Shown: piece after piece, positions 26,520 through 34,049 of the stretch
Layout of the letters: the number at the start of each line of letters is the position of its first letter
Position numbering within the stretch: the stretch's first letter is position 1
Assembly: GCA_027886975.1 (NCBI GenBank)
Contig: JAPCJK010000011.1
Span: 1 to 34,049, forward strand
Source of the DNA: Nitrososphaerota archaeon
GTDB taxonomy: Archaea; Thermoproteota; Nitrososphaeria; Nitrososphaerales; Gagatemarchaeaceae
Direction of reading: 5' to 3'
DNA length: 34,049 nucleotides
The notes under the pieces: generated by a model
Database searches by the model: none
The model's input: the letters and a program-made list of their open reading frames with translations, nothing else
What the model was told of the DNA's origin: nothing
Position numbers and translations under genes: made by a program

Positions 26520-27281
26520 CTATTGGATGAGCCATCGGCGTTCGTAGAACCTGGAAGGTCCCCTGGAGGATACTTTGCCTTGCTCTCCAATCCACCTTGC
26601 ATAGTCCCTGATGCGCTTCATGTCTTTACTTTGAAACTGAGACCGATACACACCCACTGCCTTCATCTTCATCGGAAAGACGCCGGTGATGTCCACGAAC
26701 TCAGGGCTGAGGCGCAGTCCGTAGTGGTGACTCAACTTCGCAATTCTTGACTCGACGCTCGAGGGGTTGGCGTAGGGGACATCTTCGTAAAGTCGCACTT
26801 GTTCCTTCGAGACGCTCCCCTCTTGCAAGAGTCCGATGAACGCATCGAACACGACTTCATGGTCTGGATGCCCACCTACTCCCATGGGGACCAGGACCAC
26901 ATCTGGCTTGTCCCTGGCGAGTTCTTTCCGCAAGATGGTCCCAAGACGTTGGACCATACTTCTCTCCTCTTTACTCCTGAGCGAGCTGTCCTGGAGAACG
27001 AAGAAGCGGGGAGAATATGAGATGAGCGTCGCAGCGATTTGCTCCTCCAGGAACCTCACAGTAGTCGCCAAGATAGTGCTACTGAACCTCGTGCTGCGGG
27101 TGTGGTCGGAAATGGAGAACAAATTGTAGACCGTCACACCATTCATTCTTCCGAGAAGAAGAATTGACCCCCCAACCGAAAGTGTGGCGTCATCAACATG
27201 AGGGGAAAGGACTACGATAACGGACTCCGGTCCCACTGATTTCGCCCGTTGATTGGCGGCCAATTGTGTTCCTCTCCACAT
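26520..27281 (-). CDS. PIG-L / LmbE-like deacetylase
   Basis: VIVVLSPHVDDATLSVGGSILLL, PDVVLVPMGVGGHPDHEVVFDAF. Start set at MWRGTQLAANQ; the longer track ORF overlaps the upstream gene. Confidence 0.85.
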   Translation of the reverse strand: MWRGTQLAANQRAKSVGPESVIVVLSPHVDDATLSVGGSILLLGRMNGVTVYNLFSISDHTRSTRFSSTILATTVRFLEEQIAATLISYSPRFFVLQDSSLRSKEERSMVQRLGTILRKELARDKPDVVLVPMGVGGHPDHEVVFDAFIGLLQEGSVSKEQVRLYEDVPYANPSSVESRIAKLSHHYGLRLSPEFVDITGVFPMKMKAVGVYRSQFQSKDMKRIRDYARWIGEQGKVSSRGPSRFYERRWLIQ

Positions 27282-27294
27282 CAGACGAGCACGC

Positions 27295-28485
27295 TTACCG
27301 GGAGAGTTCCCTGTAGGCATCAGTGACGCGCGTCGCGACCGAATCCCAAGTGAACTTGGTCTCGACCTTGGCCCGTCCAAGCCTCCCCATCCGACGGGCC
27401 GTTTTCGTGTCCTGAAGCAGCGATAATATCGCGCCGGCAAGCTGACTCGCGGAGCCAAATCGAACGAGGATTCCCGTTTCGTTGTTGTCGACCACTTCGC
27501 GCAATCCTCCTCCATCCGTTGCAACCACCGGTATCCCACATGCCATCGCCTCTATCGCGACCTTGGAGAACGTTTCATAATAGGAAGGGAGGGCGAATAC
27601 CTCCGAAGCCCTGTAGAAGTCCACCAGCTCAGAGTTTGGGACCGCGTCCAAGAACGTCACCCTGCCGGCAACCCCAGCAGAATCCGCTTCCCTCTTTAGA
27701 ATCTTCAGATAGTCCACCCCGCCAAGCCACTTGGGGACTCCCCCCACGCAGAGGAGGTGGGAATCCTGGACCTCTTTCCCTATCGTTGCCATCGCCCTAA
27801 TCAGATAGGTTATTCCCTTCCTCAGGCCAAAATGCCCAACGTAGAGGATAGTGCGCTTGCCCCGGAGGTGGGCGATTGCGTCGGGGAGCTGGGTCGGGGT
27901 GCCGGGGTAGAATGTCTTCGCGTCCACTCCATTGTAGACTACGCTCACTTTGCTCTCCTTGATTTTGTAAAATCCTGTCACGTCTCCCTTGGAAGCTGCG
28001 CTGACGGTGAGCACCTTGTCGGCGCTGGACCAGAAGATTCGCTCGCGAAACATATGGTAGTCAACTGAGAGTGAATTTTGATTTCGAGTGATGGTACCCC
28101 CTCTAAGGGTCAGAGGGGTGTGGTGCGACCTCGAGGTCCCATGCACGTGGCAAACGAGAGGGAAAGACCTGAAGTACTTTGTCGTAAAGAGGGCGAAACC
28201 GCAGGTCGCATGGGCGTGGACGACCCACTCAGGCCCGGCGCCGGCCAGCCTTCTGACCAGTCTCATCGAATTCAGCGTAAATGGGGGAGGCACGCGATGC
28301 ACTCGGACTCCGCGGACCTCTTCCTCAGGGGGGCTCCCGTTGGAGGGAGACACAACATGGACATCGTACCCTTGCCTAACCTGTGCTTCCGAAAGACCGA
28401 CGAAGACAGGCTGGAGTCCATATGTTGAGCGCCCGCCTTGGGGGTAATCCCACACCAGCCTGCAGACCCGGGAAATCAAACTCAC
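27295..28485 (-). CDS. Glycosyltransferase family 4
   Basis: RTILYVGHFGLRKGITYLIRAM, ASEVFALPSYYETFSKVAIEAMACGIPVVATDGGGLREVV. Confidence 0.92.
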   Translation of the reverse strand: MSLISRVCRLVWDYPQGGRSTYGLQPVFVGLSEAQVRQGYDVHVVSPSNGSPPEEEVRGVRVHRVPPPFTLNSMRLVRRLAGAGPEWVVHAHATCGFALFTTKYFRSFPLVCHVHGTSRSHHTPLTLRGGTITRNQNSLSVDYHMFRERIFWSSADKVLTVSAASKGDVTGFYKIKESKVSVVYNGVDAKTFYPGTPTQLPDAIAHLRGKRTILYVGHFGLRKGITYLIRAMATIGKEVQDSHLLCVGGVPKWLGGVDYLKILKREADSAGVAGRVTFLDAVPNSELVDFYRASEVFALPSYYETFSKVAIEAMACGIPVVATDGGGLREVVDNNETGILVRFGSASQLAGAILSLLQDTKTARRMGRLGRAKVETKFTWDSVATRVTDAYRELSR

Positions 28486-29507
28486 TGGCCTCGATTGCGC
28501 TTCGAAGGGACGGATGCTCCGCGGAAGAGGGATTCTGCCATCCTTTCAACCGCCTGTCTGCTATTCAATTTGGGAGACCATCCTAACTTTGTGATCTTGG
28601 TCGCGTCGAGTAGCATCGTCTTCACGTCCCCCATCCATCCCCTCCCTCCATCGACCCCCCCGGTGTACTTTACTTGCACGTTTTGCAGGCCGCTTTTCTG
28701 GACCACGATTCTTGCAATCTCCGAAACTTGGACTTGGTCGGATCCCCCAAGATTGTAAAGCGAAACCCCCGGCCCACTCCGAGTCACGGCAGCCATCAGC
28801 CCGTCGATGCAATCATCGATAAAGAGGTACGATTTGCTCTGAGTCCCGTCGCCGAGCAACTCCAGCTCATGCGGATTAGCACGCAGCTTCTTCGCAAGGT
28901 CATAGACGACCCCATGAGTGCTCCCGGGACCGACGACATTCGCAATGCGGAGGATGACCCCATTCATGCCTAGACTGCTGCAGTGGGACGAGACGAGCGC
29001 CTCCGACGCCAGCTTGGAGGCTCCGTAGGCGGATATCGGCAGGAGGGGGCCATAGTCCTCTGGAGTGGGGAGGACCTTCGGTTCACCGTAGACAGTGGAC
29101 GAAGAAGAAAAGACGAAGTCCTTCACGGATGTCCCCGAGGCACACTGGAGAACTACATGGGTGGCTAGGACGTTCTGCCGGAAGCAGTTCTCCATGTCGT
29201 TGAGCTCGAGCCTGACTTCGGGATTCGCCGCCAAGTGGAACACGGTGTCAACCCCTTGCAGGGCCTTGCTCACGTCCCGAGAAGAAGTACAATCGCCTCG
29301 GACGAGGGTGACCCTCCCTTTGGAGGCGAGGATGCGTATCGAGTCGGCCCTCGGGCCTGAAGACAGGTTGTCGAGGACAGTGACTTCCAACCCTCGACGG
29401 ACAAGCTCCTTCGTCAGGTGCGACCCCATGAACCCTACGCCCCCCGTGACAAGCGCATGATGGAGTCTTGCTTTCGAGGCGGTCCGTTTCGCTGCGGGCA
29501 TGTTCAA
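28482..29507 (-). CDS. NAD-dependent epimerase/dehydratase (extended SDR, UDP-glucose 4-epimerase-like)
   Basis: ALVTGGVGFMGSHLTKELVRRG, VFHLAANPEVR, SSSSTVYGE, YGASKLASEAL (YxxxK). Confidence 0.9.
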   Translation of the reverse strand: MNMPAAKRTASKARLHHALVTGGVGFMGSHLTKELVRRGLEVTVLDNLSSGPRADSIRILASKGRVTLVRGDCTSSRDVSKALQGVDTVFHLAANPEVRLELNDMENCFRQNVLATHVVLQCASGTSVKDFVFSSSSTVYGEPKVLPTPEDYGPLLPISAYGASKLASEALVSSHCSSLGMNGVILRIANVVGPGSTHGVVYDLAKKLRANPHELELLGDGTQSKSYLFIDDCIDGLMAAVTRSGPGVSLYNLGGSDQVQVSEIARIVVQKSGLQNVQVKYTGGVDGGRGWMGDVKTMLLDATKITKLGWSPKLNSRQAVERMAESLFRGASVPSKRNRGQ

Positions 29508-30517
29508 GCCCGCCCGAGGTCGCGGCTGCTCATCCCTGCCCTTGCCATCGAGAGGATGAGGAGGCCGTAGACTGCTCCCAAGCTGTAAGCCAGTTTTGCG
29601 GCGACGGCTATAGGGGAGGAAACAACTGTATCGCTAACAGAACCAGAACGTGTCCTGTGCCCCAAGACCGCCACCAGCATGTAGAGGATGACTCCGGCAA
29701 CAAGTACGAGACTCGCAGGCAGAAGTCCTGCCATGGGAATCACAGCAAGCACCAGAACAACGAAGGCAACAGGGGCAAGGTTGAGCAGCACCGAAAGCAC
29801 ATCCTTGCGCTTCGCTTCGAAGACCACCCTCCTTCGCCCCCCGGCGCACTCCTTCCGGATGAGCCCTGAGAAGGTCTCCGGCTTTCTGTGATACCAGTTC
29901 ACTCCTCCTACGTAGGAGATCTTGTAACCCAACTCCTTGACCCTGGCGCAAAGGTCTTTGTCCTCGGCCTGGGCGAGCGATTCGTCGAACCCCCCTACAT
30001 CGGCCAGGCACTCTCGTCTGTAAACCCAGGCCCATCCGGGGTCGGCCTGTACCCTTTCGTCGAACCTGGCGTCCGTCCCACCGAACGACCTGTAATACCT
30101 TCTCAGGACCGGGTTCGACGCCGGGAGGGCGGTACCTCCGACGGACACGCCACCCGCGTTCAAATTCGAGTCCAGGGACTCCACGGCTTTCGCAAGATAA
30201 TGACGCTCGAAAGTGTCATCCCCATCGGCGAACATAACTATCTCGCTGTCAGTACTCCTCCAGCCTTGGTTGCGTGCCTTCGACCTTCCGACCCCAGCGC
30301 ACTTCACCACTCTGCAATCATTGTACTTTGAGAAGCTATCCACAACCCCTGCGGTGTCGTCGGTAGAAGAAGTGTCTAGGACTATCACGATATCCTTCGA
30401 CTCGAAGGATTGGGCCGAGAGACTGGTAAGGCACTCTCCTAGAGACATGGCGTTGTTGTAGGCAGTCACCACGACGCTGACCCGGGCGGTTCCCTTCCCA
30501 CTTTCGGAGGCTGACAA
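29504..30517 (-). CDS. Glycosyltransferase family 2 with C-terminal TM segments
   Basis: RVSVVVTAYNNAMSLGECLTSLSAQSF, VMFADGDDTFERHYL, AQAEDKDLCARVKELGYKI; TTG at 30517 avoids the 59-nt overlap of the track ORF (to 30580). Confidence 0.87.
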   Translation of the reverse strand: MSASESGKGTARVSVVVTAYNNAMSLGECLTSLSAQSFESKDIVIVLDTSSTDDTAGVVDSFSKYNDCRVVKCAGVGRSKARNQGWRSTDSEIVMFADGDDTFERHYLAKAVESLDSNLNAGGVSVGGTALPASNPVLRRYYRSFGGTDARFDERVQADPGWAWVYRRECLADVGGFDESLAQAEDKDLCARVKELGYKISYVGGVNWYHRKPETFSGLIRKECAGGRRRVVFEAKRKDVLSVLLNLAPVAFVVLVLAVIPMAGLLPASLVLVAGVILYMLVAVLGHRTRSGSVSDTVVSSPIAVAAKLAYSLGAVYGLLILSMARAGMSSRDLGRA

Positions 30518-30521
30518 TCCC

Positions 30522-32687
30522 TTATTCGTCAGCTTTCCGTTCTTCGGCTGGATGACCTCTCGCCAGGGCCTCCACTTCAAAGGTTATCCGGGTGGATTCG
30601 AGTGCGTCGGCGAAGGTGACGATGGAAGAGGGGCGGCCTCTGATCATCTTCTCTATCTCCTGGAGCTCAGAGGCGTGCCCTTTGTCGGGAGAGTTCTTCG
30701 AGAATCTACGCGTCCCGGATGGCTCTATGACTTCGAGAGAAGCAAAGTCATCGAGCACGAAGGCGGTCCCCTGCCCGAAGACCTCCAGCCTCTCTCTTTC
30801 CATACGTCTGTTCCCCAAGGCGGAATATGTTAGAGACGCGACAGACCCCTCGGGGTATTTCAGTGCGACAACGAGGTTGTCCCTGGTCACCGTAGTTGAG
30901 TCTGTGATACCTGCAGTGGTGACCTTGATTTCCGGTCTCCCAGAGCCTAACAGGAAGTCGAAGAGATCGATGAAGTGGCAACACTCCGCGACAATCCTTC
31001 CCCCTCCTATCTCTGGGTCCTGGACCCAGCGCGACTTTGAAATGTAGTCAGCGTTTACCCGGTAACTAAGGAGGAAGGGCCCGTCGAGTTTCACCATCTC
31101 TTCCTTGAGTTTTTTGACAAGGGGCGCGTACCTGCGGTTGAAGCCAACGATTATGGTTGCCCCAGTTTCACGCTGGACGTCCGCGACCTCACGGAGCTGT
31201 TCCTCATTGATGCAGAGGGGTTTCTCTACGAAGACTGTCTTCCCCGCCTTTGCGGCCAGTGTGACCATCTCCGAATGGAGGTTGTTCGGGGTGGTAATCA
31301 CCACGAGGTCCACATCCTTGTCCTCAAGGACCTCCGAATAGTCGGTCCCGTATCTCTCGAACCTGTATCTTTCTCCAAGGCGCTTCGCGTTCAGCGGGCT
31401 GGAAGAAACAATCCAGCGAAGGTTGAACGAGGAGTCGCGCCGCAGGGCAGGGATAAGGACCTCCTTGGCGTAGTTCCCTGGTCCGACAAGGGCGACCTGT
31501 ATCCTCCCCTCGGCCTTTTGCTTGGCGCGCCCCAGCGAACCAAGTTCCTTGGCCTGACTGACGGACTGGTCGTATTTCAGGAGGACGGCCACCTTCGACT
31601 CGTTCACCAGGGAGGAGTAGGCTGCTCCTGCATCATCGACTAGATAGACTCCTGCGAGCAACTTTCTCGTATCTATCTTTTTCTCCGAGATCAGGGCCAG
31701 GAATCCCTCAAGGTTGCGCGCGAGTGTCCACCTTACGTAGCCAACGGGGTAGTCCTGCCCCTTCAACTCGTAGGCAGGGTCGAACCTCCCAGGCCCAAGG
31801 GAGCGGGACATCACGGCTTCCAGCTCCTTCTGGAAGTAGTCCTTCCGTTCGAAGTCCATACCCACTCTCCCGACAATGGTGATTTTCGCTCTGTCCCTGG
31901 CCAACCTGGACGCAAGGTTCACAGGCTCGCTGCTCGCGGTTGCCGCACAGACTATCACGCTGTCCAGGCCCTTCCCACCGGAAAAGTGAAGGACGTGGTC
32001 TGCGAGTCGGGGATCCTCTGATGAGAGAGTCAGGTCAGCCCCCACTGCCTTTGCGAGCTCGAGTCTGTCTTCCCTCAGGTCGATTGCCACCACCCTGCAG
32101 CCCGCAGCCTTTGCTATCTGGACGGTAAGGTTCCCCACGAGCCCAGCGCCTATGACTCCCACGGTCTCCCCGATCTGAGATCCGCTTCGACGGAAACCGT
32201 GAAGTGCGATGGCGCCGACGGTGGCAAAGGCCGCCTCCTCGAGGTCCACCCCGGCGGGGACCTTGGCAAGGAGGTTCCGAGGGACTGCTATGAACTCGGC
32301 GTGGCATGCCTTTCCCTCCCCGGCGCAGGCGACGCTCTCTCCCACTACAATGTCTGTCACGTTTCTTCCTACCTTCACTACCTGTCCGGAGACGCTGTAC
32401 CCCAACGCAACCTGAGGATTTCGCACGAACTTCACGTAGTCGATTACACCGCTCGTCCCCTCCGTCTTCCACACGTTCGCCGTAAGGTTCAGTGCCTTCC
32501 TCAACTTCGAGCGGTCACCCACGACTTCGCGCGTGGTCAGCGGTTCGGTGGCCTCGATGGTCCAGGACTCTGTCCCTGTGCTTATGAGCGAGAAGGCCGA
32601 CCGCACCAGAATTTCGTCGGGTCCACACGTTGGAGCTGGGACTACGAGAACCTTGACCTTTCCGGCGCTGGCGACTACCTGCTTCAA
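30522..32687 (-). CDS. Two-domain oxidoreductase: zinc-type alcohol dehydrogenase (MDR) fused to Gfo/Idh/MocA dehydrogenase
   Basis: 721 aa; MDR half ALGYSVSGQVVKVGRNVTDIVVGESVACAGEGKACHAEF, VGVIGAGLVGNLTVQIAKAAG; Gfo/Idh half VALVGPGNYAKEVLIPAL, VVITTPNNLHSEMVTLAAKAGKTVFVEKPLC. Confidence 0.9.
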   Translation of the reverse strand: MKQVVASAGKVKVLVVPAPTCGPDEILVRSAFSLISTGTESWTIEATEPLTTREVVGDRSKLRKALNLTANVWKTEGTSGVIDYVKFVRNPQVALGYSVSGQVVKVGRNVTDIVVGESVACAGEGKACHAEFIAVPRNLLAKVPAGVDLEEAAFATVGAIALHGFRRSGSQIGETVGVIGAGLVGNLTVQIAKAAGCRVVAIDLREDRLELAKAVGADLTLSSEDPRLADHVLHFSGGKGLDSVIVCAATASSEPVNLASRLARDRAKITIVGRVGMDFERKDYFQKELEAVMSRSLGPGRFDPAYELKGQDYPVGYVRWTLARNLEGFLALISEKKIDTRKLLAGVYLVDDAGAAYSSLVNESKVAVLLKYDQSVSQAKELGSLGRAKQKAEGRIQVALVGPGNYAKEVLIPALRRDSSFNLRWIVSSSPLNAKRLGERYRFERYGTDYSEVLEDKDVDLVVITTPNNLHSEMVTLAAKAGKTVFVEKPLCINEEQLREVADVQRETGATIIVGFNRRYAPLVKKLKEEMVKLDGPFLLSYRVNADYISKSRWVQDPEIGGGRIVAECCHFIDLFDFLLGSGRPEIKVTTAGITDSTTVTRDNLVVALKYPEGSVASLTYSALGNRRMERERLEVFGQGTAFVLDDFASLEVIEPSGTRRFSKNSPDKGHASELQEIEKMIRGRPSSIVTFADALESTRITFEVEALARGHPAEERKADE

Positions 32688-33463
32688 ACTGCTTCAGCTC
32701 TCCTCTGGACTTCGCTCTTTAGGGGTACGAAATATTTGGGGTCCGAGCAGCTGAAGTCTCGGTTGAACTTGTCATGATATGCTCCTTGGAAAGGTGCTGA
32801 AAGTCTGGCAACGAAGAATGCGCCCCTTTGGGCTACGCTGACAGTCTCGCCCACCTCGAAGACCCTTCTCCCAAGCCTGAGTTCATCCGTGTACTTCCTG
32901 ACACGGAACCTGAACAAACCCATCCCCCAACTCCTCTCCACGTGGCGGCCGGACCTTGCCACGATTGGGAATATCGTCCAGGAGTATTTCCCCAATTTCG
33001 CGGCCCTGCTCCACAGGTCCCAGTCTTCACCGTAGTGCAGATTCCTCCATCCCCCAAGCTCCGATATCAGCGAACGCGGGCCGATGGTGATGTTCGTAGT
33101 CCAGTCTCCCGGCCTTGACACCACGGCGAGGATGCGCCCCTCGGACGTTGAGTGGTAGATGCCGACGAGCTCAGGGAGGATGGGGTTGAACACATCGTCC
33201 ATGTCTAACTGAGCTATGATGTGCTCTCCGGCTGAGTTGACCATCGCCGCCTGACGCCCCAGGCCTCTTGACCACTTTCCCCGGACGAGTTTGATTGCGC
33301 CGCTCCTCGCGTACTCATCAAGGACAATTTCTGAGCCGTCGTCGCTCATGTTGTCAGAAATCACCACTTCGTAGGATGAGTCGAGTTGTGGGAGCAGGCT
33401 ATCCAGGGCTCCCTTCAATGTCTCCCTGTCATTGTAATGGGTTATGCAGATGCTGTACTTCAA
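32684..33463 (-). CDS. Glycosyltransferase family 2
   Basis: YSICITHYNDRETLKGALDSLLPQLDSSYEVVISDNMSDDGS, IAQLDMDDVF, YGEDWDLWSRAAKLG. Confidence 0.88.
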   Translation of the reverse strand: MKYSICITHYNDRETLKGALDSLLPQLDSSYEVVISDNMSDDGSEIVLDEYARSGAIKLVRGKWSRGLGRQAAMVNSAGEHIIAQLDMDDVFNPILPELVGIYHSTSEGRILAVVSRPGDWTTNITIGPRSLISELGGWRNLHYGEDWDLWSRAAKLGKYSWTIFPIVARSGRHVERSWGMGLFRFRVRKYTDELRLGRRVFEVGETVSVAQRGAFFVARLSAPFQGAYHDKFNRDFSCSDPKYFVPLKSEVQRRAEAV

Positions 33464-33490
33464 CGGGGGGTCCCCCTGGATTCTTCCAAT

Positions 33491-34049
33491 TTAGAAGTGC
33501 CCGAGGGTCCCATCTCTCTTCGCCCTGGTGAGTCCCCAGCGGAAGACGTAGTAGCTAAGCGGGAGGAGAATAACTCCGAAGAGCGCCGCAATACCAAAGC
33601 TCAGTGCCACACCTGGGTCGAGGAGCGAGGCGTTCTCAAGGGTGGAGAGCCTCACAATGTGGTACACCCAGGTCTGGGGGAGGATCCAAGATATGTTCGA
33701 CAACCCGGGGACGTAGTCGTTCAGGTGCTGGACGGGGAAGGTTATCCCAGAGAACAGGTTCGCAGCGATGGTGAGCCCCCAGCTTACGGGGTCGCTTGTC
33801 TTCGTCACTATTCGGAAGGCGGTGCTTACCATCGCGAGAGAGAAGACAATCACGGATGAGATTGCCATGGCGAGTACGAAACTTATGGGGTTCACGAGAA
33901 GGTTTGCGTGAAAGTACACTATTCCCACGACGAGCTGGGGAATGAAAAGTATCACGGAAAAAATGTAAGGCCAGAGGACCGTGCCGAGAATGAATGTGGG
34001 GGTCCTGAGCCCCGCCATCAGAATCGTTTCCAAAGTGAAGGGGTTTATG
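33491..34049 (-). CDS. ABC-2 type transporter permease, C-terminal part (5' end outside window)
   Basis: Frame is open to the window edge (INPFTLETILMAGLRTPTF...); multi-TM; FSGITFPVQHLNDYVPGLSNISWILPQTWVYHIVRL typical of ABC-2 permeases. Confidence 0.75.
   Translation of the reverse strand, partial: INPFTLETILMAGLRTPTFILGTVLWPYIFSVILFIPQLVVGIVYFHANLLVNPISFVLAMAISSVIVFSLAMVSTAFRIVTKTSDPVSWGLTIAANLFSGITFPVQHLNDYVPGLSNISWILPQTWVYHIVRLSTLENASLLDPGVALSFGIAALFGVILLPLSYYVFRWGLTRAKRDGTLGHF

Noticed and set aside
1-34049. tRNA/rRNA genes, transposases, integrases or att-like direct repeats marking an island
   Set aside because: None recognised by eye on either strand; a tRNAscan-SE/Infernal run would be needed to exclude small RNAs fully.

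Overview
The window looks archaeal: TATA-like elements sit about 25-30 nt upstream of start codons, TTG/GTG starts are common, and there are membrane-anchored Ser/Thr-stalk surface proteins. The lineage is not asserted. Most of it is a large surface-glycan biosynthesis locus, mainly on the minus strand. It has eight GT4-type and three GT2-type glycosyltransferases, two nucleotide-sugar dehydrogenases, a GalE-like SDR epimerase, an MDR + Gfo/Idh/MocA fusion oxidoreductase, a PIG-L deacetylase, a PaaK/CapK-like adenylate-forming enzyme, FemAB-like and GNAT acyltransferases, an HPr-kinase-like P-loop protein, and a partial ABC-2 permease at the right edge. Three paralogous secreted proteins (241-1881 +, 19615-22479 -, 22625-24073 -) share a ~330-aa N-terminal domain of unknown function followed by Ser/Thr stalks and a C-terminal TM segment. 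The most novel-looking feature is in the apparently non-coding gap at 4.9-5.9 kb. It holds three tandem ~300-bp cassettes, each a minus-strand small-protein gene of about 41-44 codons, absent from or mis-started in the supplied ORF track. Copies 1 and 2 share a highly conserved promoter region and downstream T-tracts; copy 3 appears frameshifted. They lie upstream of, and on the same strand as, an M48 membrane metalloprotease. All family calls come from reading the translated sequence; no database search was possible.
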